Source of the DNA: Haliotis asinina
Taxonomy: Eukaryota > Mollusca > Gastropoda > Lepetellida > Haliotidae
DNA length: 64,000 bases
Direction: 5' to 3'
NCBI RefSeq assembly: GCF_037392515.1
Contig: NC_090285.1
Location: forward strand, 3,041,501-3,105,500
The notes below the pieces were generated by a model. That model was not told the origin of the DNA. It saw nothing but the letters and a program-made list of their open reading frames with translations, and searched no databases. Both the position numbers and the translations under genes were made by a program. This document shows positions 1 through 14,000 of the stretch, piece after piece (the stretch's first letter is position 1; the number at the start of each line of letters is the position of its first letter).

Positions 1-2057
1 GTTTTGTCGTTAATCATTATGATTTGTGCCCAACAAAGTTAATAATGTCAGTTAGCAATCAGGAGGCAAAAATATGGCTTGGTCATAATTGCAACTTTTG
101 TTTTTGTTGAAAATATTTTAACATTCTTTTTTGATGGTTTTCATGTTATTTTTAGTTTTGAGTGCTCTACAGCCATTATGGTAATGGTGGCCATGATGAA
201 GATCATTGTAGTATTTAATACCATGACAGGCTAGGGAACACAAGACAACACTGTTATCACTCACCAAATTACTTTTAGAATAGATTCCTTAATATCATAG
301 AAAAAGTCTGATTAAATGATACCTCCCTGGAGCCATCCTCACAAAATCAGGAACTGAACCACGCCACCATATTTAATGGACGATCAGCAGTTTGCAACAT
401 CCGGTCTGTCTGCACATTCAAGATAATACATGCGATGAGTCGTAGTGTTGTGTCAGCTTCCTCTCCCAGCTGAACATTGGAGCTGCTGCAATGCATGACA
501 ATAGAGACAAAAATGGCTGACTGGTGATTGTAGCCAAATGGCCATCAAGTCATTACTGCTATCTCCATTCATATCTGTTGGGAATATATTACGTCACCAA
601 ATACCTGTGTTGGTGTTTGACAAACAAGGAATATTGTTTTTGTTGCTGTAATGTAAACTTTAGAAAGAAATGTAGTTTTTATGTTTGCATCCAACGTAGG
701 TTCAAATATTACATTTTTTTCACAGTTTGATCAAATATTGACAAACATTACAGAATTTTCGTTATCTAAAATTTTGATGAAACTGTGTTTGAAATCAATA
801 AATACAGAAAGGTTCAAGTGTTGACATTTTGCATGTGTGGTTGGCCATTATCCCAGAGAGGGGAACAACATCATATTGTTGACTTAGGGAAGCTCCTGAT
901 AGAGGGGGACATGTTATGTTTACTGATACTTGCCTCAAAACTTGCTTTCATTTCCTGTCAGAGACCTTAACTGAATTATGTATGCTGATTTTCCTTTTCG
1001 TAAGTTTTGCCTTTCTAATGATTGATTGTCTATTTAATTTCTTTAATAAATTTCTTAATAATGGCTGAAAAAAACAGAATTTAATATGGAAATGATGTTG
1101 AAAAATAGTTCAACAACACTCTGGGCAGCGTGACATAGTGCCTCTCCGAAGGATCAACCAGAGTCAGATCATCAAACCCCCTACTAACCAACATGTGTTC
1201 CTTTGGGTGCTCAAATTTATCACAGTCAGTTAACTCTTTGCCTCAAAGATAAGAGAAATCATCATTTTCCCCAGAATGGTTTAGAGTTATGTCCCTTCTG
1301 CTCTCTGATCAGAAATGGAGGTCCATCTGGTCCGCAGCCAGTATCAGGAACTTGCTGCTAATTGAATTATTTGGCATGATTTAGATGGTATGATGAGCCA
1401 CGAGGATGGATCAGTTTAGCCAGGAATATTTCAATTTGCAAGACAGCCATAAGTCAGTGCATGGCAGTGAATTTCAGCCTTAGTTTGCAGCTAAATAGCA
1501 CAAACCAGTTGACATGGGCACATCATGGTCAGAAATTGCCAATTTGTCAGAAATTTCTGTTGCTTCCACAAATTCAAATTTAGTGAGAAATATTTAGTGA
1601 CCAAACTCTGTTGTGTTAGGTGATAGCTTAATGGACATCGTCGATAACAGAGCAGATTAACATTTAGCTCCAAAGTTTTCTTAATAAAACATATATATCA
1701 ACGAAAACATGTAATATATGTTAATGTATCCCAGGCATATAATCCCGTGCTTCATTATTGCCACAATTGTCAATAGACTCATACAAAATACAAAATATTT
1801 GTCCCATTGGAGCAGGACAAGTTGCACACTTTGAGGACCAATGAAAGGTCTCAGTAATCTAAAGTTTCTTTCTCAAGCTCTAAAACATGTCCAGGACTTG
1901 CTGTTAAACCTTTATGATCATGAAAGCGTCACATTCCTCTATTGTGATACCCATTTCAGCCTTTCACACAACACAATTTATTGTTGGATGTGGTTTTCTA
2001 ATTACTATGATACGGTTGCTGCAGTATCTGTAATTAACCTTTCTTCTTGTGTTTCAG
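1..2057 (+). other. Intronic sequence upstream of the first recognised SASH1-like exon
   Basis: No exon, repeat array or RNA gene can be supported here. The stretch is AT-rich with only short scattered ORFs. It is read as intron because the first exon found downstream starts mid-codon, so earlier coding exons must lie before the window. Confidence 0.6.
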
Positions 2058-2086
2058 TCAAGAGAACTATGTGGCCATCGATGGAG
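2058..2086 (+). CDS. SASH1: SASH1-like micro-exon (29 nt)
   Basis: The segment follows TTGTGTTTCAG and precedes GTAGGT. Its first base closes a codon from an earlier exon, then it reads QENYVAIDG, and the last G joins the next exon to give Asp. The phase match with the exon at 7676 and the good acceptor and donor support it. At 29 nt it is short enough to be missed by gene finders, and its residues are not clearly alignable to human SASH1. Confidence 0.5.
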
Positions 2087-5000
2087 GTAGGTTCATGTGT
2101 GCAGTCTTCGAGTTAAATATATTTGTGTTTTTGTCAAAAAGTGGTCTTCTATTGCTTTTTATTGAGAATGACCAAAGTGTACACAATTGTGCAAAATCAT
2201 GAGCCAACACAGACAGCTCTTTGAGCGATACATGTATCTAGCTGTGAGTGTATGAGGCCCAATACAGAGTACCAGCTGCTGAGCTATCTCCAGCAGGCCA
2301 AATCAGTTTTATTGTTTGGCTATGGTTTTTTGACCAGTTTTGCCAAGACACCATACCCTTTCGCTTTGCCATCAAGGTGGGTCTAGGGGGCAGTTGAGGT
2401 AGTCTAGTGGTAGTCTCGTCACAGCAATGACCCATGTTTGATTCCCCACATGGGTAGAATGTGTGAAGTCCATTTCTGGTGTCCCCTGCAGTGATATATC
2501 TGGAATGTGGCTAAAAGTGGTGTAAAACTTAATTCACTCGCTCACTCACTGTATTTGGGCCATATAACACAAATCAAACTGTCCCTTATCAAGCACTTAC
2601 CATTGTGAGCTTTGGTCATTCTCAGCCTGAAACTTGACTGCTTTGTTTCTGTTTGAATTGTATATATTTTCCTATATCACTCTGTTGTGAAGTTAGTCTG
2701 ATGACAATAATCCTGACAGTTTTTCTACTGTTTTTCTGTACGTAATTTTATGGTGTAATTGATGAACAGTGTAATGATGCTTCATGAGACTGTCAGTGAT
2801 GTTTCCTCTATTTGATACTTACCCTCCCCAACTCCCCAAAACAATACCTTTTTATCATCATCATCATCATCATCATTAGCTCTTAAATTAATGACAGTCC
2901 TTAAGATAACCTCCTTTGTTCCATAAGTGAAGGGGTGGTGGTCTAGCCTAATGGTTAAAGCGTCCACTTGTACGCTGACGACCCTGGTTTGATTCTCTTA
3001 ACTGGTTTGCACAGCTGTGATATTTCTGGAATATTGCTAAAAGCGGCATAAAACCATGTTCACTCACTCATTCAATTCACCAATCACTATTATGCTAGAG
3101 AATGTAATGTGAGTCAATCATTGTCCTTTTAGCATATGTTTAAGAAATACAGTTTGTTCTACCACCATGTATAATGTAATAAAGCACACTTTCGCCCTGA
3201 ACTATTATATCGTGAAGCATTCCGATGCAAGCGTGCTCATGGTAGAATGACATTTTATCCTTCAGAAAACATAAACATACTGTTTCCACTGGTGATGTTA
3301 GCTGTGTGATGTAACTGCAAACCAAGGAACGGGATGCAATGAAGCAGTTTACTGTGGGAGGCTGTATGAGGCGATGGCAACTAACATCCAATCGTGACAT
3401 CAGTTACATTGTGACATAATGCCAAAAAGTTCAGTTACGAGGGGGCAGACTGGAATGGCGCAGTGACGTCAACACATTTTGACGAAATGCAAAAAGTGCA
3501 CATTATCATCTGATAAAGTATTGTCGGCACCTTTGATCTTTCATCAAAGCATCTTAGAATCTTCCTTCATACAGTCATTGACATTTCAGCTCTCTGTGTT
3601 CTTCCTTCATGCAGTCATTGACATTTCAGCTCTCTGTGTTCTTCCTTCATGCAGTCATTGACATTTCAGCTCTCTGTGTTCTTCCTTCATGCAGTCATTG
3701 ACATTTCAGCTCTCTGTGTTCTTCCTTCATGCAGTCATTGACATATCAGCTCTCTGTGTTCTTCCTTCATGCAGTCAGTCATTGACATATCATCTCTCTG
3801 TGTTCCATCAGTCATCCCTGAAGAATCCTCCCATTGTTGCACACTTGCCAAGTAGGAGTAGTACTTATGTAGAACTTGCTGTATGACATGCAACATAATG
3901 TATGGCATGATGTCAAATGAAGTGTATGACATGATGTCATACTCCAGTGATGTGGAAAGTTGCACATCAACTAATTTACCAGTTAAGGAAAAAGTAGACT
4001 CAGATATGGTTTGATCACTGTCTGATCTTTAATTGGTCAAAACCACATTCCCTCACTCACTCTATCGCCCAACTTATTATGAAATGGTTGTAGTTTTTGA
4101 AAACTGATGCCAGATAGTTCCCATCAGGTATATTGTGTATGGCTTGGTACTCACATCAAGGCAGCCGTTTCTCGACGAGCGGTTAAAAAGGGCCATAAAT
4201 TTCTGGAACAAATTCAGCTACTAATTGAGACTTCAATTGTTATGGATCTGTCTAAGTGGAGCCATTATTCCTGAGATTATTCTGATCAACTTCCCCTTTA
4301 TGTATTGACCAACTTGAGCAGTTTTGTAAGAAAAAGTGGGAAAAAATAAGAAAAATGTGTTTAGGCAGAGATGTATTGTTCAGAAATGGTGACGGAATTG
4401 ATCACATAGTCACAGCTTGGATGAAATGCTCCGATCCTGGTGACTCATGACATTGGGATTAGTCTCAATTCAGAGGGACTTTTTTAACCAATACAAATAA
4501 ATTGAACAAGCAGAATAATTCCCTAGTGGGTTGTTTGGAGCAGTGATTTGGAAGTCTTAAACCCATGCTCACCTCTTTGATGACGAGCAGTAAATTTAGT
4601 TCTTGATAATTTCAGTGTCATTTGTAGATTGGAAATATTGATGTCTTAAATTTGAGGGGTTAATGCGTACTTAGCTCACTGCATGACCACGCATGTAGTG
4701 AGATCTTCTACCATAACAATAACTTCCTGAACGAGAAGTATGCCTCTAAATTGTCTGTAATCACTGACTAGATTTTCTGTACAGACCAGCAATATAATGA
4801 TTATTGTAATGTTTCATGTTCATCTTAAGTGAGGACTATTCTGATATCAAGGCCAGTGCAAAATAGGCAGAGGAACATAATAGACTGGGAAGTATTTCGA
4901 GAAATAAAGTTATCCCTATTTAAAACCAGAGTCACCTTCTAAGCGTCAACCCAAATCCAAATAGAGCCTATAACAACACTTAATTATAGCTGAGGCAGTG

Positions 5001-8000
5001 TAGACTTGCCAACACATTCTAGATGTGAGTAGGAGATGGTAATGGTGTCTGATACACGAAGACTGGCCTGCCTTGACCCTAAGGGCATTCATGCTACTCC
5101 ATGGTAAGCTGGTACTGCAGCAGTAGCTCCCCTGAATGCACCATAGTAGTGATCCATGGGTTCTGTCTCGAACCTTCTTCATTCTGATAGAGACCCCATA
5201 AACATATTGGCAGTCCATGCTTATCAGGTCCATTGATTCAATCTGAATCTTGCTACACAGCCCTGTGTTGTCATTTGTCATCTTGAAGCATCAGATCAAT
5301 CAGCAGCCATGTTCTCACTGTATTCTGGACAGATCGGCACTCGCTTTGATTGCCTGTCCATCATGTTCCCATCTCCTGCTCAACCCATCCTCTCTCACAT
5401 ACCCACTGCATCTTCTCACACACCCATCCACCACTCACATACCCACCCCATCCTCTCACATACCCACCCCATCCTCTCACATACCCACCCCATCCTCTCA
5501 CATACCCATGCACAACTCACATACCCATCAACTCTCACTTTATGCCACCCCACCCATCATGTTCCCATCTATGTTACCTCGTACCCATCAACATGCATGT
5601 GAACTGCCCATCCACATTCCCAACCTCTTGACTATATATCTTCCAATGCATGCAGCCTGGCCTTCCGATGTGAAAACCTCCCTGTGAAAACCTCCCATCT
5701 ACAACACTGTGGAGATAGTCCAATGTATAAACTGTAGCTGCTTTGCGTGTTGTCATAGCTACTAGACTTCCTTGTATGTTTATCCTGCAGGTGTATGTTG
5801 TCTGTTTTCTCGAAAAATCACCAGGCCAGGTATTTTAAAGTTTTTCTTGCACTTTTGTTTGGCATCCTTTTATGACATGCATACATTGTACTTGCATAAT
5901 ATTCCATCTTAACCATGAGGCCATTGTTGATTAACCTGAACCCTCAGCTCACACTCAGAGTTGTACTAACAGTGGCCTTGCATATGTCCACACACAAACT
6001 ATCACGTGCAGGGAATTGGGTAAAGAATTGTTTTAGAGAATACTCATGTCTGACAAGAACAAACCTATGTACTATTTTCAGTTGTAGTAGATTGAAGTGA
6101 AGTCATGAGGATGAGATGTGTGTGGATATGTGCAAGAACATGCTCCCAGCCTAGTTTTGTTACCACTAACTCTCCCTCTGTATTGGTCAGCTTCGGTTAA
6201 GCTTCCCCAGGGTCAAAATGAGTGGTTATAAAACCCATAACCTCCTATTTGTCATAACAATATTTGCACTGTAAACATAATTAAACATTGTTCAAAATAT
6301 CTGAACTGAGTGTGTAATGCATATAGTGTTTCAGCAAAAATCTTATGTGATAATTTAGTGTAATATTGACTGATGAATAGTATTACATTTATACATCAAT
6401 GCAAATTTTAGAAAACTTACTACATTCTCAGTTAACAGTCTCAGTATCACAAATTTAATTCAGTAATGAAAAGGAGTTTCTTAAGGTGTATCTAAGTTCC
6501 CACTGCATGCTTGTGTCAAGTTTGTGACATGTACATTATTCAAAATGCTTCTTTAGGTTACCTTGTGCCCTGATATACAGTTAATGGGTTTTTAACCCCC
6601 AAATCAACTGTAGTCTAATGTATGGCTGATTTCATATGGCAGAAAACAAAGCTTTTTGCCTTGCCCTATCATATATCCAGTGCTACAAGCTTAAGTAGAT
6701 GGAAACTACAATTAGTGCATTAGCATTTTACCATCATCAAGATTTCATGATCTTTAAGTGCCTCAAGTTGAAAACATTTCTCCATATTACAAAGCTTAGT
6801 GCACATAATACCAGCACATTTTGTGAAATGGGTAATTGCATCTTGAAGACGAGAACTCAATGGATATTTTATGGATGTGTATATTTTGGTAAATTGTAAT
6901 AATATTTTTTCAGTCTTTGTGAAAACAGTTATTATGGAGAAGATAAATATTTGGATTGATTAAGTCTTAGTCTGATCACACCAACATCAAGGTTTGATTC
7001 CTCAAATTAGTGCAGGACGTCTTTCATGTAGTTTCAACAGTGGCATTAAGAATGTCTTTTGTTTCACTTTCTTCACTTCCTGAGATGGGACATGACACAT
7101 GTAATTGCTTACAATTACAGCTGTAACATACAACCAAACAGTATATATCATATATACTGTCCATGTATGCCTTAATATGTCACTGTTACAGGTCAGTTAC
7201 ATATACTGTGTATATCATTTATACTGGCCATGTAGGTTCTAACATGTCACTGCTACTTGTGAGATACAGCCATCATTGCACACACATTGTATCTTGTATC
7301 CATGAAAGCTCTTTCCTTTCCATGTCACTGTTACCTATCAGTTTCAGACATTCACATAAACAGTTCATAACATCTGTGGAAGTACTAACATATTACTATC
7401 AGCTATCAATTGTGAACATTGTTTAACGCATAATGTAAGTTCTATCAGTGGAAATGCTTAAAATGTCACTAACATTGAAAATGGTTTGTCACTCTTAAAT
7501 GTAGAAAGAAATTCAGTACAAAATGTGTTATTGAAGCTTTAATTTTCATAACAAATTCAGAAATTTATTTAGCAAATGGGTGTGAAGGTGACAGTTAGAA
7601 TAGCCTCCCTTACATTTCTGAAGTGCTAATGGTCAATACATATGTTATTCAGATTGGTGAATGTTGTACTTTCAGATGTACGGGACACTGTGCTGTCGGA
7701 GGGCAAGAAATCATCCTCATTGGGCAAATTTTTACGAAATATTGGGATACGTCGGTCAGGAAGAAAGAACTCATACAAACAACATTCGGGTAAGACTGAA
7801 TGACATGTGTTTGACAGACTGAAAGGTGGCTTAAACTATCTCAAAACTGCAAGGCTTACATAGTATATAATTTCACAAGTTTTATGACATGAAGACATAG
7901 GTAGCGAAATCTTTCTGACAGCATTATATGCTACAGCATCATGTGTTGATTCTAATTATCCACATATTACTGATCAGCACACTTCTGTCAATCTTGAAAC

Positions 8001-11000
8001 CTGATCAGACATAGTTCAGTCACCAGGAGAGGGAAATGGTAGCGTGACAGGTTTTAGTATTGAAGAAGTAATTGTGGTGGGCCATAGCAGGATGCCTGAC
8101 CACGGAGATTGTCCAAAATAAGGCCATCTCTGATCACACAGCAGTACAGGCTCATTTACCTGTCCAAAATAAGGCCATCTTTGATCACACAGCAATACAG
8201 GCCCATTTACCTGTCCAAAATAAGGCCATCTCTGATCACACAGCAATACAGGCCCAAATACCTGTCCAAAATAAGGCCGTCTCTGATCACACAGCAGTAC
8301 AGGCTCATTTACCTGTCCAAAATAAGGCCATCTCTGATCACACAGCAATACAGGCCCATTTACCTGTCCAAAATAAGGCCATTTCTGATCACACAGCAAT
8401 ACAGGCTCATTTACTTGTCCAAAAAAAGGCCATCTCTGATCACACAGCAATACAGGCTCATTTACCTGTCCAAAAAAAGGCCATCTCTGATCACACAGCA
8501 ATACAGGCTCATTTACCTGTCCAAAAAAAGGCCATCTCTGATCACACAGCAATACAGGCCCAAATACCTGTCCAAAATAAGGCCGTCTCTGATCACACAG
8601 CAGTACAGGCTCATTTACCTGTCCAAAATAAGGCCATCTCTGATCACACAGCAATACAGGCTCATTTACCTGTCCAAAAAAAGGCCATCTCTGATCACAC
8701 AGCAATACAGGCCCAAATACCTGTCCAAAATAAGGCCGTCTCTGATCACACAGCAGTACAGGCTCATTTACCTGTCCAAAATAAGGCCATCTCTGATCAC
8801 ACAGCAATACAGGCCCATTTACCTGTCCAAAATAAGGCCATTTCTGATCACACAGCAATACAGGCTCATTTACTTGTCCAAAAAAAGGCCATCTCTGATC
8901 ACACAGCAATACAGGCCCATTTACCTGTCCAAAATAAGGCCATTTCTGATCACACAGCAATACAGGCTCATTTACTTGTCCAAAATAAGGCCATCTCTGA
9001 TCACACAGCAATACAGGCTCATTTACCTGTCCAAAAAAAGGCCATCTCTGATCACACAGCAGTACAGGCCCATTTACCTGTCCAAAATAAGGCCATTTCT
9101 GATCACACAGCAGTGCAGGCTCATTTACCTGTCCCTGATTATCAAACCAATGATTATGTTTGTGTCACCTGATCTTGCCCCGTATGTTACTTGTGATCAT
9201 TTTGAGAAGGGATTTCTCAGTAATAATGTGCCAGTATGAGAAGTATCTTAAGTTGCTTATACTAGGCTGTTTCCTTAATTGATTCAAGGAGGAACATACT
9301 CCATCTTGCAAAGGCAATATGCTGAGAGTAAAACTTACCGTGAGATGAAGCTTTTGCAACATGTTCTGGGAATTTGTTTTATGTCTAGCAACCAGCTGAA
9401 ACTTGTTGTATGCAATGTAAGACCATGACGATTAGGATGTTCTAACATTGCCACTGCATGCCACAAGTGTCACTACAAGTCGCCGTGACATCACACCTTA
9501 ATGGAAGCTGTCTGTTTCAGGGAGCAGGGAGCAGGGCATAGTGGGAAACTACCACATGTATTGGGGATTTCAGAGTGAGTGAGGGACTTGGGTGATTTGG
9601 AAATAGTGCAGCCCTAGTGGCTGGGTGGGTTAAATTCGAAAGCCTGTAAAGTATGGCCTCTCTGTGTTTTAAGCAATGTAATAAATGCCTTTGTGAAAAA
9701 GGCACTGATATTTTCCTCATAGACTCATTCTCCCAGTGTTACGGTAAACCAAATGGTAGAAATATGAGGGCAGATGTAATGTTCTAACATTGTCCTTGTT
9801 GAGGAGTGACCTGTGGTATTTCCATCAATAAACACAGCCTAAATGGTAGATGCCCAATGCATGAACACAATCATGATAAGTGGTTTTAGTTTAGAAACAT
9901 GTCTAGCTGTTCACCGTCCTAGCTGTTCACCGTCCTAGCTGTTCACCGTCCTAGCTGTGGGATTCTTTGTGGAACTTATCAGAAGCATATCTGCTGTTTG
10001 TAAGAGCAACTTGATTGTTAAGTGGTCAGACTGGATGGTCTGACTGGATGGTCCGACTGGATGGTCCGACTGGATGGTCCGACTGGATGGTCCGACTGGA
10101 TGGTCCGACTGGATGGTCTGACTGGATGGTCCGACTGGATGGGCTGACTTAGATGATGGCATGCCATCATCCCAGAAGGATAGGATCATCTAGTGATAGG
10201 TCTCTAGTGCTGTCCTGTTTAACATGGTGTTAAAATTCTGACATTCAGTCAGGCACACATGATATTCTCTCTCGTGTAGTACGTTTTACTGTCAGAGTTA
10301 CACAATATGTGGACATTAGTTTTGTCCATTTCAGCAGTTATAGTGGTGTTAGCATGAATATGTATATGTTGGAATATGAAACCACTGTGTGCTTGAATCT
10401 GTTCAATACATATTTGGAAACTTTTGTTCCTTGATAAACTGTCCACTTGTTTGTATGGAAATACACTATATTAAGAAATATGCTGATGAAAGGTTGAAGA
10501 GAATATTTGCATAACAGCTGTGGTATAATCCCAGGCTGATGGCTCAACATCAAGGAGGAGAATACGACCATTAACGCCTGCCAACACACACCAGATGGTT
10601 TAATGGAGAAACAAGGCATATGATGTATTAATTATCATTCCAGGAGACCTCCTGGCCTCTGATATCACCATGAGCGATGAAGACCGTATTGCCCTGATGG
10701 TGATGGTGAAGGAAGGCAAGATCTCTACAGAAACAGCTCTAGAGGTGGTGAGTTGTTATATGCCTGTGTATTTGCAGCTTTATTTGCTTCTTTGTGGTAC
10801 TTCATTGTCAGTGTCATACTTTAGCGTGGTGAAAAATCAGTTTCTAGTCCATTTTCTGTGAAGTGATTTTGTGGCCTGACTGTTCTACCAGCTGATTACC
10901 GTGTTTTGGGCTTGAGTTCGTACATGGTGGCAGTATAGCATCAGCTTCTAGAGTAGCCAGTATTGCTGGATTCAGATGATGTGAAACAAACATTATATTA

Positions 11001-14000
11001 TCATGACAGGATATGCAATAAAATGAATGGAACATTTGAGATCTTAGAAGATCTTCTTGGACAGGTTCACCGAAAATATTGTGTTTAACAGTAACACGTC
11101 TGTTGTGCTGAACTTGTTCTTGAGATTCGAACTGCTGCCCATAACCGATTTATTTGATAACAGGTTGATGTGGTATAACAATAATACTATATGCCATTTA
11201 TTATGAAGCTTACATACTGGATTAAGCCCAACATGTCCTGCTTTGGGCTAAATCATATGATGCTATATTTCATGTAAGTGGCATTGGGGATTAATCACTT
11301 CTCCAACTAACGACCATCTGGCACTTACTGCTGCTTTAATATGCTTCCGCAACAGAACCTTTGATGTCATAGAAACATACACACACATGGGATATAGACG
11401 TTATGTAATGGTCTCAGTCATGGTTGATACAAGTTGATGAGGGACTGAAGAATAGTTCAGTCCTCGTGCTTATAACTGTTGAGAAGGAATGTTTAGTGTT
11501 GACACTATGGACATACTGCATGTGTACTGGGATGTTTAGTGTTGACACTATGGACATAGTGTACTGGGATGTTTAGTGTTGACACTATGGACACTGTGTA
11601 CTTGGATGTTTAATGTTGATACTATGGACATGGTGTACTTGGATGTTTAATCTTGACACTTTGGACATACTCTGTGTGTAGTGGGATGTTTAGTGTTGAC
11701 ATTATGGACATAGTGTACTTGGATGTTTAGTCTTGACACTATGGACACGGTGTACTGGGATGTTTAGTGTTGATACTATGGACATAGTGTACAGGGATGT
11801 TTAGTGTTGATACTATGGACATGGTGTACTTGGATGTTTAATGTTGATACTATGGACATGGTGTACTTGGATGTTTAATCTTGACACTTTGGACATACTC
11901 TGTGTGTAGTGGGATGTTTAGTGTTGACATTATGGACATAGTGTACTTGGATGTTTAGTCTTGACACTATGGACACGGTGTACTGGGATGTTTAGTGTTG
12001 ATACTATGGACACAGTGTACAGGGATGTTTAGTGTTGATACTATGGGCATACTCTGTGTGTACTTGGATGTTTTGTCTTGACACTATGGACATAATGTAC
12101 TGGGATGTTTAGTGTTGACACTTTGAACATACTGTGTGTGTACTCGGATGTCTAGAATTCACACTATGGGCATACTCAGTGTAGTGATGAAACATCCCAG
12201 TACACTCAATCAGCAGCTTATCTTGAATAAACTGCTATATGGACTAGTTTGCCTCTTCCTACAAACAACTCCCTGCTTTGGATATTTAGTGTTTTCTTGT
12301 GTATGGTACTTTGAAAAGAGCTGTACCTTCAGTGGCTGATTCAGCTGATATATGGACAAACAAAAAAAACAAGTTACGTCCTACTTTTATGGACTTTTTA
12401 TGCTCATTTTTTATACTCATGTGTCTGTCTGCAAGTTGACTCTTCAAATATTTTGGAAATGTGATTAATGTGTGCCTTATTATTTCAACAGTTGTCTTTG
12501 AGTGAGCTATTAAAACTATTTCTGGACAAGTATTGGCATTTTTGTCTGAAAAATATATGATTTGAATCCTTGCACCCAATGTGATGACCTAAGGCAGTAT
12601 TTCTCAGTGATCAATACCACTTTGTATTTGAGCAGGGAGTATGTGTATAAGGGCTGATCCCATGGCGAGCCAGGGATTACGTTCAAGAATCAAAACTGAA
12701 TAATGCCCTTTTACATGAGAAATTAACATCAAAGCAAGCAGAGGGGATATTTCAGATTTGGAGAGACAATAGAGTTGATCAATCCAAGACACCACATTAG
12801 AGCCTCAGACCAGTGGATTTACTCCCTACCCGCTCCTTTGTTCCATGCATAAAAACAGAGTTCAAGAAAAAAATTGAAGAGAGGCTTCGTTTTTCTGATT
12901 GGCCAAATCAATGAGAGGTCTGGATTTTGTGCAGTGTAAATTTTCATGGTTTCATGAAAGGTGGCAAATGTATTTATTCAGACGTATTGGTCCTCACAAG
13001 CTACTTAATAACTGAATTCGTTCTCCCTAGGGAAGACTGGCAGCAATTGATGTTGGAATTATATTGATGATATGATTCCCAAATGTTTGCCCAGAAAGTT
13101 GTTATATGCAGTTCCGATGTTCATGTTCTGTGTGGAACTGTCAGAAAATTAGCATGTGCTATTCTTGGAGCTAATGGATTATTGGATTTATATCTAAAGT
13201 AAACTTTCTTAGCGAAAAGGGTTTTTTACAGTTAGCAAATTCAATAAATCCAAATGCAAGAACTTGCTCAGGAAAGTTGTTTTTAAATATTGGTAATGAT
13301 TTTCCTTTTTTTTCAGATCATGAATGATATTTATTTCACATTTCAGGAATTTGGGTGGGTTCAAGTTGTTTTCATCATAGAGTATTTGATGTAGGAAGGA
13401 GATTCTTGACAGAACATGCACAGGAAATCTGGTATAATTAATGTTCTACAAATACCTCCATTTGTCACATGCTGCAATGTTTTAAAAAATACCAAATTAT
13501 ACACGGTTGTTGAATGTTCAGCATCTGGATATATTTCTGAAATTATTCTTTGCTAATGGACACTACTTAAGAGCTTTGAAGACAGACATCAGAACTTCCC
13601 CGTAGATCCCCTTAGAGACAGTTTATGCTCAAGCCAATCAGTGTGTGCTATTGCTCCAGCAACAACAGCTTCACTTACCATTTCCATCTGTGCTTGGCGC
13701 CAACGGTGTATTTGTGCAATGTGACTGTCAACGCCTAGGTGCTTGCATACTCAGGTCTCTGCTGTTCACACAAGGGTGACGCCTTGAACATAGCAGTTAA
13801 TGTGACAGGGTTCGGGGTTCATCACAGATGATGGTTGCATATCTACAAGAGCTGGAGTCTTGTAGAGAGATTTTTCAGTGTTTGAGTAAGATGGGTTTTA
13901 CACAGTGTTGTACAGTATTCCTCTTATATCCTGGAGGAAAGCCTAAATTGATACTGGTTTCAGACAGTTGTCATTTTGGTAAAGCTGAGGAACACTTGTA

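Larger units (their letters stand above)
2087..7675 (+). other. Intron with two tRNA-derived SINEs and two minisatellites
   Basis: A 5.6-kb gap between the micro-exon and the next exon. It holds the SINEs near 2.4 and 3.0 kb, a short (ATC)n run near 2857, a 40-bp minisatellite near 3.6 kb and a 21-bp minisatellite near 5.4 kb. A SINE-tail-like fragment (CCTCACTCACTC) lies near 4048. The rest shows nothing I can name. Confidence 0.6.
7790..10643 (+). other. Intron dominated by the 51-bp array
   Basis: Contains the 51-bp minisatellite at 8112 to 9131, three copies of a CTAGCTGTTCACCGTC unit near 9910 to 9958, and a 13-bp array near 10027. No exon recognised between 9140 and 9900 or between 10150 and 10640. 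Confidence 0.7.

Noticed and set aside
5250-5687. 145-codon proline/histidine-rich ORF
   Set aside because: Crosses the 21-bp repeat; two other forward frames are open over the same bases.
8112-9131. Possible CRISPR array
   Set aside because: Units are directly adjacent with no unique spacers, and the setting is an animal intron.
8016-9239. Three long ORFs (331 to 376 codons) on both strands
   Set aside because: All are produced by the 51-bp array inside an intron; no independent coding sign.
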